Assembly (NCBI GenBank): GCA_019722365.1
Contig: JADFUC010001482.1
Coordinates: 18,161-82,160, forward strand
Direction of reading: 5' to 3'
From: Lithospermum erythrorhizon
Taxonomy: Eukaryota; Streptophyta; Magnoliopsida; Boraginales; Boraginaceae
DNA: 64,000 bases
Position numbers and translations under genes: made by a program. Position 1 is the first letter of the stretch. Each line of letters starts with the position of its first letter. The notes below the pieces were generated by a model. The model was given only the letters and a program-made list of their open reading frames with translations. It was not told where the DNA came from and did no database searches. Positions 48,721 to 58,749 of this stretch are shown piece by piece.

Positions 48721-49857
48721 ACCCGGGGGCGCATCTACCACTTTTGCTGAACTTTCGAGTTAGGATAGAAAATAGTAGTCCGCAGCGTTCTTGAAATTCT
48801 AGTTTTTTTGCTCATAAAATTTCATAATTTTTTCAGGATTGTTTAGGCGAATTAAGATTTGACCTTTTAAGCGTTCGTGTCTTTGATTTTAGGCTTGCTC
48901 TAACTTCGGTTTGAATTTTTTGCATTCATGTAGATTAAGGTTGACCACTTGCGTATAGTATGAACCTTTAGGAACTACATGCTTGATCGTTCTCTTCCCT
49001 ATTTCCACGATGTTATTATTACAATCGGAGTCTTTATGGGAGGCTTGATTTGCTTTGTAGACTTGGCTAGTGTTATGGTTGACAGGTATGTACTCTTTAC
49101 GTTTATCGAGCTTTGCTCTGTCATATAGTCATGGCAAGGACCCAGGTTCTGGTATGTTCTTAGGCTTAGCGTCTTTTAGTGCGACGCCCGAGATGCTTGA
49201 TGAGTATTTAATTTAAGTTAAAGAGGGCGTCGCCTTTACTTTCTAATGACCCACTTTGCTTTAGAATTGCTTTATTTACATTTTTCGGTCCCACGTCTTG
49301 CATGGCATTCCTTGGTTTGGGGCGTTGACAAGTAATGGGACATCCGCTGCTTTATGCTTCCGATCCTTGGAGTTGGCACGACTCTTATGCCTTTTAACGC
49401 TTTTCTTTGATAGTCGCGATAACATAGTTGAAGCGGATGTCCGTCTTACGCCGATGCACTACAACATGATGTTGATGCTTACTCATTGAAGGAGGGGGTG
49501 GCGTCCGTTTTAGACTACATGGCGCTTTGAGTCGTTGCTCCGACCATACAGGCGTGAATCTGGCGTTACATAGCTCACTTTGGCTGACTTGATTTCTTTT
49601 GCTTTTTATGCTTTGAGGTTTGATTTGATGTTTATGACTCTTTGGCCTTTGCTTCCTCTTGATTAGCCTCACGTAATAGACACAGGGAACAAGAGTTTTT
49701 TTGATAAGGTTATGGTGGGCTGGGCGTTTCGAGTTGCTACGTGCCTCGAGGGATGGATTCCTCGAGATCAGATCAATCGTAGTTCATTTTTGATGGATAG
49801 TTTGGGCCTTCGTATCGAGGGGTTTTAGGTGTTTATGTTAGCACCGGCGGGTTTCTA

Positions 49858-49935
49858 GGCACTTTATGCTCTTACGGGAGGCTATGCACTTTATGCTCTT
49901 TACGGGCTATTAGGCGCTTTATGCTCTTGCTCGAG
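49858..49935 (+). repeat. Three-copy minisatellite
   Basis: GCACTTTATGCTCTTACGGG, then GCACTTTATGCTCTTTACGGG and GCGCTTTATGCTCTTGCTCG occur in a row with a period of about 30 bp. Confidence 0.8.
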
Positions 49936-50454
49936 GGCTTTGATCGCGAAATGCGTTAAGGATATCATCTTTTTTAGGTGATGACCATTTATGGGTTCAC
50001 TTTCTTTCGTTCCACTTAGCACATGAGGTTGATACTTGCGTATATTCTCTTCAAATATGACGGTTATTGATTTCCAACAAGAGGCGAAGGCATCGTGTGT
50101 GGTCGGCGTCGTTTTTCCGTTACGCAACGTGCTTAGTCCACTAGATCGAGGTTTTAATGGTGTTCCGCGTATCGGTCCGGAGTTACAATCCCAGGAACTT
50201 GGTGGTGTTGTCCGTCTCTTGAAGTTAACGGGCTCCTCAGGCGTTAGCGACTTAACTTTGAGGGTTAGTTGTTGGTGTAGGCTTGTCACGATGCAGTGAG
50301 GCGATCGATCTTGCTTTCGAGGGCTTATTAGAACGTCTTTGAGATGGATTGGCGATTTAATTTGTACATCGTTATGGCTCTTGAGAAGCTCGTTAAAATC
50401 TGTAAGATGTGTCTCGACCCGACTTTAGAGGCTTCGTGGTCAAAATGCCTTTGT

Positions 50455-50610
50455 CAGAACTTTGGGGCGTATTGGACAAAGTGATATGTTCACGGGCGGC
50501 TAGCGAGCAGTAGTGCGGATCGTATCCGAACTTTAGGCGTGTTGGACATGGTAGGATATGTAGGCGGCACTTGGCGGGCCGTGGTCGGGGCGGTTTCTAT
50601 TCATATGGAT
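50455..50610 (+). repeat. Two-copy repeat of about 70 bp
   Basis: GAACTTTGGGGCGTATTGGAC with GATATG and GGGCGGC, then GAACTTTAGGCGTGTTGGAC with GATATG and GGCGGC. The copies start near 50457 and 50528. Confidence 0.6.
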
Positions 50611-51359
50611 ATCCGTACTTTGAATATTTAGAGACTTAATTTTGTGTTTGGTAGAAGGATCCTCAAATTTCATGAGAGGATGAAACAACTTCTTGAACTT
50701 TGGATTAAACTACATAGGGAATCTTACGATCGTCACACGTATTGAACACCTACCATTACTAGGACCTTAGTCCTGCGAGTTTTTAGAGATAGTGTTGGAA
50801 TAGAAGGTGGAGTTTTCAAGCTTTCGCTTCCTTAGTCTTTATCTCGCCTTTAGGTAGGTGTCATGTTCGTTCTTCCATTGTCATCCGGGTACTCACAAGT
50901 AGAATTGAGCGACCGTTCGTCTACTTGAGTACGGCGGGTGTCTAATGTAGCGAGGGGATTGGGCGGCGTCGACTTTTTTTGTCACTTATCTTAAATAAGT
51001 AACTTGCGTTCCCGGGTTCAAAGTTTTAGCATCGTGTTCTTGAACCTAGTCCGAAGTTTTCAATCCCAAGGCTTAGTAGCATAACCTTTTTTTGTGATTG
51101 TGAGCAGCCGGGAGACTTGACATTAAATGCTTGAGGGGTTCTTTGTTGATGTAGACTTGTCGTGTCGATGCTTGATTGGTTGAGACATCAGCATGATAGA
51201 TTTAGTCTTTCACTATTGCCCTTGGCTATCTTTGGCTCAAACTTTCCTGAGACAACATGGGTGTTGTTTTTGGTCGCGAATGTGCTTGATAAATGTGGCC
51301 CTTTCACGTACCCAGAGATCGTTCTTGGGGTCCGAGCCAAACATAGTTCAAAGGGGTTT

Positions 51360-51680
51360 GATATTTTAGCTTTCATGTCGAGGAGGTTAGATGGTTTTAT
51401 CCTCATACTCATGAGGTTGGATGATTAGATCCTCTAATCCGGGAGGGGACAATTTATACTTTCTCGTTCGGGGAGCAGGGTTGATTTAAGCTCGTATCGA
51501 GGGCGTGGTGAGGTATCCTCGTGCTGGGAGGCGTAGTAGGGAAAGTTGTCCTCGTGCTCGAGAGAGGTGTTGGGCAGTTTGTCCTCATGCTCAGGAGCGA
51601 GGTTGATAGTTTAAGCTTGTATCAAGGAGCATGATGGGCAATTTATCTTTATACTCAAGAGGATACTTGAGTTTATTTAG
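51360..51680 (+). repeat. Imperfect minisatellite, CCTC(G/A)T(G/A)CTC core
   Basis: The core phrases TTTATCCTCATACTCATGAGG, TATCCTCGTGCTGGGAGG, TTGTCCTCGTGCTCGAGAG, TTGTCCTCATGCTCAGGAG and TTTATCTTTATACTCAAGAG recur every 40-50 bp. Two units carry a variant with AAGCTCGTATCGAGG or AAGCTTGTATCAAGG. Each core is itself a small inverted repeat (CTCGTGCTCGAG). Confidence 0.75.
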
Positions 51681-52826
51681 AAATATTTGAACCTCGGGTT
51701 TGTGACATGTGCATCTACATGATTGTTATGATAGTGTACATTGGGCTTGAAGTCTCAACCCATCAACTACTTTCATGAAGATAGGGTGTTGTTAACTTAC
51801 ATATTTAGGCATTTATGCTTGGTGAACATTCGTTTCCGTAATGTCTGTTTCGTGGGCATACTTATATATGGGAATTAGATCAAAATTGCCTCTTGAGGAA
51901 TTACGCTAGAATGTCACACAGTGGGTCCCGGATGGAATGTTTCCCAAATTTTGTGCAGCCAGACATGCCGTTGGATTTCTAAGCTCATTTTATCTCTTCT
52001 AGGGGAGCAATCCGTATGAGACTGTATATCCGGGCTCGTATATCGCAGAGGGAGTGCCACGTCACATTTGTCGCTTCGCTACTTAGATAGCTGTGGGAAG
52101 AGGTAGGCGTAAATTTTGCCTTCACGATTCCGTGGATGGGGGCGCTTTATGTGCTTGTTGAGCTAGGAAGGTAGCCTATATGGTATACCTTAAATGCTTG
52201 TTCTTGAAGCACCGACCTCGGTTACAACAAGGTGTTGTGGTCGCCATTGCCAGTACGCCCTCTTTGGCCAGGGTGGGCGATCAGGTGAATGTATTTATAT
52301 ACTGAATCATCTTGATCTTTGTTTTGAGGAACTCATCTAGAATACCCGTTGGTGGCCATCACTGAGTATTCCTTAGAATACATTCATGGATGTGAGGTGA
52401 ACTTTTAGTTCTACTTCCTACAGGAATATACTTAACTTCGAGTCGCGTCTTTGAATTCCTGAATCTCGGGTTTTCTCGTCTTTTCTTCGCGTATGCATGG
52501 GAGAGTGGCTGTGAATCTTTCGCCCATTTGTCTTCGAGGATGAAGGTTTTCGCTACCTGTCTTGAAATTTTGGGAAGGTACCGCACTGGTGTATGCTTCT
52601 TCTTGCTCCTGCAATGTTGAAACGGGGAGGCGGAGACCTCTTTTCTTTACGTAGTTCGTTGTTCCGGAGTCGACTTCCCGAGTCTATGAAAGACATACTT
52701 CTTTGGCTTGGGTTGTACCCTTTAGTTTGCCCTGACCTTAGGAGGCCCGGCTTCCTTTTTAGTTTTTCTTCTTGGGGTTGAGAGTGCCTCGACACGAGAA
52801 TACCGATTAATAGATTCCTCACGTGT

Positions 52827-54073
52827 TGTTGGAAAATTAAGCAACTTGTTCATAACAAAATAAACAAATGCAACCAAGATCGAATAAATGTATAATAGCA
52901 ATTCACGAAAAACATACCGCGATATAATTCCTTACACGTATGATCTGAGAGTAACACAAGCAAAACGAAATGATGAACTTTCAATCTCTCGAATCCTCGG
53001 GTAAATCCTCGGCAGCTTTCAATGCCTCTAGTTAGTCACGCTGAGAAGCGGTTGAATCACGCAATTGGATTTGCTAGAATCTCGGCAATTGAACAAGAAT
53101 TTAGTGAAACTTGACTAAAAATTAGAGAGAGAGAATAGAGGGAGATGGCGGCGTTTTTCATTTCATCTTTTCTTATATAATCCACTTTTGGTTTTGATCG
53201 AATAGAGCGACTCGTTTGATAAAATAGTTAACTCGTTGGCCGTTAACTAACTTATTACTAAATGAGTAAATGGCAACAAGTTACTAATAAGCTTCCCTCG
53301 TTAAGCATCAATTGAAATAGCAATTTAATTGATTCGGTTTTTGTCAATTTGTATTTTACATTATCAATGTAAAACTCGATTGGATATCTCGTTGATTTGA
53401 TCAACTCCCAATTTAAAAATCTAGGATTTAATTCCATACATGGAATATAACTCCAACGTCGTTGTATGTGTGACCATGCGAGAACAGGATAATATTAACC
53501 ATTATAATAATATAATTGACCGTTTCATGATTATTATATAGGTTTCACATGAATCTAAGCGTAACCCTTGATATTATCTTGAGTTCTATTTAATGAATTA
53601 CAATGACTATTTATTGAACACTTAGTTTGAGTAATCTCATTTAACTAAAACTAGTAAATGAATTATTATAACAATTGTCATGATAGGCACAATTATAGTA
53701 ATCGAAATGCTCGATTTCAGCGCTCCCCTTGCCGTTGGGCGATTCTTTCTGATTTATTTATCCATGATAATGGAAGCTAATATAAGAGAGTGTGTCGTAA
53801 ACACCCACGACTTTCCTTTATAAATTTGAATTGAATCGGGTACTATGACGTCCATGTAAGCAATCAGTCCAGTACTCGTTGAGAGTCCACGAGATCTACC
53901 TTGTATATCGGGATGGATTAAATCCTTATAGTATATCGGCGTCTAACTGCTTTATACTTAGCATGTTACCAAACGTATGCCATTATAATCCGCCACAGGT
54001 AGGCGTTTGACATAGTCAAAGCACCACGACTCGTATAGCGTAAGTAGTTATATATGCGGGTCTAGGGTGTTAA
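52827..54073 (-). repeat. 3' LTR of the Copia element (about 1.25 kb)
   Basis: The plus-strand start TGTTGGAAAATTAAGC is the complement of an LTR end TTTTCCAACA, typical for Copia. The other border is placed near 54073, where the minus strand reads AGAGTCAAGTAGTTTAACAC then CCTAGACCC. This resembles the GTGCAAGTGGGAGATTGTT ... CCCTAGA junction of plant Copia elements. A GGACTGATTGCTTACATGGA phrase further in is also usual for such LTRs. The upper border is approximate. Confidence 0.65.
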
Positions 54074-54169
54074 ACTACTTGACTCTAAGAAAACATCATG
54101 GGAACCTTTGAATATACATATCTCACATGATTTTGTAGCGATAAATCCGACTCATAGATTCTATTGATA

Positions 54170-56900
54170 GCCCGTAAAAGATTAATCAAGCTTCTGACTC
54201 TTACTATCCAAGAGTTGATCGTGATCACTATGTTGAATTAGGTGATCTTTGTCGCCAGAATTTGTCGACATCGACCACGGTGAATGGGTATCTTTATATT
54301 TACAGACTTGAGAGGCTCTGCTTGGCCTTCGGGTTATCACTGCAGAAATTGTATGGTAGCCGGGGGGACTTTCATTTTCACTTGGCGAGGGAAACAACGG
54401 GTTATATGTAAACTAAGATATAGGCATGGTAGACAAAAACAAATTGATATATAAGAAGCGAAGTAATTTTCAATTACTTATTCACGTAACAAAGGCAGAT
54501 ATACTAACTCCCATTTGAACTACTTGCTTGTGCGATATTTGTCTAAGACGATGTTTCTTTTGCATATTCAATATGTTTTGTCTGAGGCATTGGTTTGGTA
54601 AAAGGATAGACTACATTAGCCTATGTTCTTGGAGACATTTCTATGAAATGACTTGCTCAACATAGTCGGTTTGAAACTACCGTTTGGTGTACTCGGTTTT
54701 ATACAAAGCTATTCATCACTGCCATATACCAAGAATGTATCTTAATTTCTTCTGAGATACTACAGATGCCTTTCACTTTACAATCCGGCGAGTTTCTCTT
54801 GGATTAGCTTGATATTCTTGGTAGCAATTGATACATCTGACGTTAGATTGGTGTGCATTTACATAATTGTGCATGATGGACCACTATGGCCGAGGCATAG
54901 CGTAAGTCGCCATTCTTGTCCATCTAGAAGCGTTCACTTCAGTAGGATTATGACTTGCTAAGTTGAACTCCATGTCTCCTTGGGGAGATGTTCTTTCTTG
55001 GAATAATTCATATTGAACACCTACGCCCGTTGACATAAGTGTTCGACGGATGTCAATAAGCGGTTGGCTCCTACGATCAATTTAGATTCAGAGAATGTAT
55101 TTCGCTTTCAGCTTGAGTCCTTCGTTGAGACACGTCTACGTAGTCAATACTTGGCCAGTTCGACAATTCTACTTTACTTCTAATTAATAACTATAAATCA
55201 ACATATAGGACTAAAGAGTGTTATGTAAGCTACTTGACTACTTCTTGAATATACAAAACTCTTATTAAATGCTTTTGATTAACCAAAACTTTAATTGCCT
55301 TATCAGACGAAGGTTCGACTCTGAGGATCTTTGCTTGAGATCATGAATGGACCTCTATGGCTTACACATAAACCTTTCTTAAAGTCCTCTTAGGACATGT
55401 AAATCTTGGAGATTGTACGATGCGCTCTTACCTGCAGGTTTACGTTCGGGGGAAAGCGATTTATATATCCATTGCATCATTTCGCTTGGTCATGGAATGC
55501 GTATTAATACTTTATCCGAATAGACTCAAGCCACGTTCATTTGGTGATCTAGTTTTCATTATAGTTCATGTCTTGACTTGTTCAAAACCTTTTGCACATG
55601 AGTACAGCTTTGTAAACATGGATAATAAAGTCTTTGTCATGTTTTTTACGAAGTACCCATTTATACTTAATAGGGGTGAGCTTTGTTGGGTAAATCTAAC
55701 AGGGACCCAGACCTTGTTTTGGTACATAGAATCCATCTTGAACTTCATGGGTCATTTGCCGGCATCTACTGCTACTGCATTTGCCTCACCGTAAGAGGTA
55801 GGCTCAAATCTTCAAATCATGGAAAACCGCGTACAGTGCAGTTCCTGGCGATCTCCAGTTGGTCTCACAGGGTTGGTTTTCCACTGACCCACAGCCGAAT
55901 CGAATCGGGTCTCCTCTGAGGAAGAAAGGAATTCTAATTCTTGTGGTGTATGTTCGTCTACACACCGAATTATATTAATGATCAGCCGTAAATTATTTAG
56001 GTTTCCCAGATGAAGCGGCTTACATCTGGCCATACGGACAAATATTCCTTTTGAGAATGCTCTACGATCCCAACAAGCGAAAATCTTGTTTTTAGGTAGC
56101 CGAGCAAGTAACCAACGGTATCGCCGGATAACCAATAAACTAGCATTTATCGGATTTAGGCAGCTAGTCCATCTTTTTGTCAACTTAGCTTGAACATAAG
56201 GCCATGCCGTAAATCCACAGTAAAAGGCCATTGGGAAACTTCCCAAGCTGATTCATGAGGTATTTCATATCTTGATATAGTTGGATATTTTATCAAGTGT
56301 GGTTGATGCTTTGTAGTGTATGTCGAGAGGTATAGCGGGGATAGATAGGCTCGTCGTATATCGAACCATGTCAATCGAGGATTCGATTTATCCTTGTTGA
56401 GGAGCCAGCGTCGTGGAGTTCCTGCGGGAGTGAGTTGGCGAAGCGATACAGCGCTCTTTGGATGGTGTTTGGGCCACTTGACTTCGTCTTCTCCCTCCTC
56501 TATAAGGCCGAAGAGTCTTTATAGTCTTGTTCAATTGGTTTCTTTACTTTATCATGAAGTTCATGGAAGGATTCGCGTACGTGTTTAGAAATGGACCACA
56601 CATAACACATTTCTTTAATCATCATGGGTGTAATAAAGTAAAGCTGTAACCATCGTCTGAATGTGTTCATTGCTTGGCAATACATTGGCTTGTATAGTCC
56701 TACAAACATTTGCCTTTCATTGTATCGATGCGAGTGACTTGATGGGTCACACTGAATCTATGAAGATTAAATACTTATCGTATATGATCCATAATCGAAA
56801 CCTTCAAGTATTCACTTTGAAGTGAGAGACTCGCCCGTCACGATTTTCGTTTATATGACTGTCTGTAATGCCATAGATATCTAGGCTTTAAGCCGTTAGG
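54170..56900 (-). pseudogene. Copia pol remnant (integrase, reverse transcriptase, RNase H)
   Basis: The clearest piece is 55750-55560 on the minus strand. It reads MDSMYQNKVW, then NGYFVKNMTKT in one frame and KWVLRKKHDKDF in another, then VYKAVLMCKRFEQV. This is the start of the Copia reverse transcriptase (EMDSMYxNxVW ... KWxxKxKxDxxG ... YKARLVAKGFxQ). Lower down, at about 54930-54800, CINCYQEYQANPRE matches the SRYQSNPG segment. Toward 54540 the RNase H region is recognisable only at the nucleotide level. Integrase pieces above 55.8 kb are weak. Many stops and frameshifts are present, and the YVDD catalytic box was not found. Confidence 0.75.
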
Positions 56901-57679
56901 CTTGTGCACTTATCGATATTATGTTCCTCAGGTGATATATGCAGAAAGTCCCGGGCATCTTGGAGAAATGTATTACTTTATATCACTTAGCATTTCTTAT
57001 AGAGATCCTAAATCGTCGGATCGCTTTTTGAAACGGAAGGAAAAGTGCCGTTATTCAAAATACCAAAAGTAATATTTACAACATAAGCATGGTGCGGTAA
57101 ACATTCTTTAAATTTAGAAATACATTGAGGAGGCAAAATTCAAGCGATGGATACTACTAGGAATTTCGCATTCTCTATAAATCCGCTGCATTGATCGTCT
57201 CTCCTTTTTCAGTCATTTTACACTTGTCATGGTTCACTGCATTCACGATAAATAGCTAGAGTCGATGACCAAGCGCTACGAACTAGAATCTAGAAGTTAT
57301 CTGAGCTTAAATTTAACATATATATACATATATACATAGAATTTGAGTGTAGGCTTTGGCCAGCAGGCCGAACCCGATAGTTTGGTTGATTCGCGTATTC
57401 GGCCTTTCCGAAATAGTTGATTCGTTGCTCGGTTCGCGCTATGGCGGCTGGCATAACGTTAAATGCCGGAGTTCGGCCAATTTGAACCCGGAAACAGTGC
57501 GAAATAGTTCGGTCCGGTCCGTTTATCCCCCATAAGGCCATTTATTCCTGGCCCCCTGCAGGCTCACGCCCATTCCCTTTGGCCCATACGTACCGAGGCG
57601 CCGGCCCTCGTATGATACCTAAAATCCCTTTACCCGCTTTGACACCAACACCGACACCGACTACCGGTTTAGATCCCTG

Positions 57680-57780
57680 CAAAAGACATATATATAACTT
57701 TAGGTGACTTCTCTCTCCTAAACCCCCCCCTTTGAGTCGTTTTAGATTAGTTTCCGACTCCCCATTGTGAGCCGTAGTGT
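57680..57780 (+). promoter_or_regulatory. Putative TATA promoter of the hAT gene
   Basis: CATATATATAAC at 57687-57698 is followed about 30 bp later by CTCTCTCCTAAACCCCCCCC, a likely transcription start area. A leader and a repeat-filled intron would then precede the coding part at about 58.75 kb. This is inference from spacing. Confidence 0.4.
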
Positions 57781-57929
57781 CCTCGCTTTTTTGTCTTTCA
57801 GCGTATACGATTCGAGCCCCTCTTGATTCGGTTTAGATTCACATTTATGATATGCCGCTTGCATGTTTTGATTTGAGTCACTTTTGTTTTTTTGGGGTTG
57901 CATGTATGTTGTTACTTGTAAAATATATG

Positions 57930-58195
57930 TTTTGAGTTTGTGTTTGAGTTTTGACTTTTGAGTTTCACTTTTGAGTTTCAGTGTTGACTTTGAGTTTTGA
58001 CCTTGAGTTTCGAGTTTGAGTTTGAGTTTTGAGTTTGAGTTTGAGTTTGAGTTTGAGTTTTTGAGTTTTGTGTTTCAGATCTTGAGTTTTGACTTTTCGA
58101 TTTTGTGATTTGAGTTTCGGATCTTGAGTTTTGACTTCTCGATTTTGAGTTTTGACTTTTCGATCTTGAGTTTTGACTTTTCGATTTTGAAATAA
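57930..58195 (+). repeat. (TTTGAG)n hexamer array
   Basis: TTTGAGTTTGAGTTTGAG and variants (TTTTGAG, TTTTGAC, CTTGAG) fill this stretch. The regular core is at about 58010-58065. The second half alternates GAGTTTTGACTTTTCGATTT. Confidence 0.9.
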
Positions 58196-58199
58196 ACTA

Positions 58200-58695
58200 G
58201 GTTTTGTGGTTTAATTCAATAAGGGTTTATGGTTTAATAAAATTGGGGGTTGAAAATACTTAGGGTTTCCTGGTTAAGTTAATTAGGGTTGATTAATTCA
58301 GTTAGGGTTTAATTAAATTGGGGGCTTAAAATTGAAGTAAGGTTTCGTGGTTTTAATTTAATTAAGGTTTTGTCGATTAGGAGTTTAATTAAATTGGGGG
58401 GTTTGTAAATAATTGAGGTTTCTAGTTTAATTCAATTAGGGTTTAATTCAATTAGGGTTGAGTAAATTGGGGGTTTTACTTGGGAAATAATTAGGGTTTT
58501 CTAGTTTTAATCTGATTAGGGTTTGATTAAGTTGGGGGTTTGGAAATAATTAGGGTTTTCTTGTTTAATTTCCAATTAGGGTTTTAACTCGATTTAGGGT
58601 TTTAATTAAATTGGGGGTTTGGAAATAATTAGGGTTTCTAGTTTAATTGATTAGTTTGATTAAATTGGGGATTTGAAAATAATTCGGGTTTTCTG
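58200..58695 (+). repeat. Minisatellite rich in the telomere-like word TTAGGGTTT
   Basis: A unit of about 60-65 bp built of AATTGGGGGTTTGGAAATAA, TTAGGGTTTTCTAGTTTAAT and CAATTAGGGTT recurs about seven times with indels. AGGGTTT occurs many times, but never as a pure (TTTAGGG)n run, so it is an interstitial minisatellite and not a telomere. Confidence 0.85.
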
Positions 58696-58749
58696 TAAAT
58701 TTTTGATTGAATTATACTTTTATACTATACTTTTACATTATTCACTGTC

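Larger units (their letters stand above)
48721..52826. other. Unidentified 4-kb block with several short tandem arrays
   Basis: It is less AT-rich than the flanking intergenic DNA, with frequent CG dinucleotides and many open frames of 60-130 codons on both strands, none of which resembles a known family. Arrays at 49858-49935, 50455-50610 and 51360-51680 are listed separately. It ends exactly where a Copia LTR begins. It is probably a decayed retroelement interior, but I cannot name it. Confidence 0.4.
52827..57290 (-). mobile_element. Ty1/Copia LTR retrotransposon, minus strand, 3' part
   Basis: On the minus strand a decayed integrase-reverse transcriptase-RNase H polyprotein (about 56900 to 54170) is followed by one LTR that ends CCAACA at 52827. 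A matching 5' LTR was not found in the window. Either it was lost, or the hAT element beginning near 57.3 kb has replaced that side. The five bases outside the LTR end (52822-52826) are CGTGT. Confidence 0.8.

Noticed and set aside
49900..50289. 129-codon minus-strand frame as a gene
   Set aside because: No recognisable domain. It sits in a repeat-rich block with equally long frames on the other strand.
55812..56246. 144-codon minus-strand frame as an independent gene
   Set aside because: It lies upstream of the Copia reverse transcriptase start on the same strand and is best read as decayed integrase/linker DNA.
58200..58695. Interstitial telomere or true telomeric repeat
   Set aside because: There is no pure (TTTAGGG)n run. 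The word is embedded in a longer minisatellite unit.
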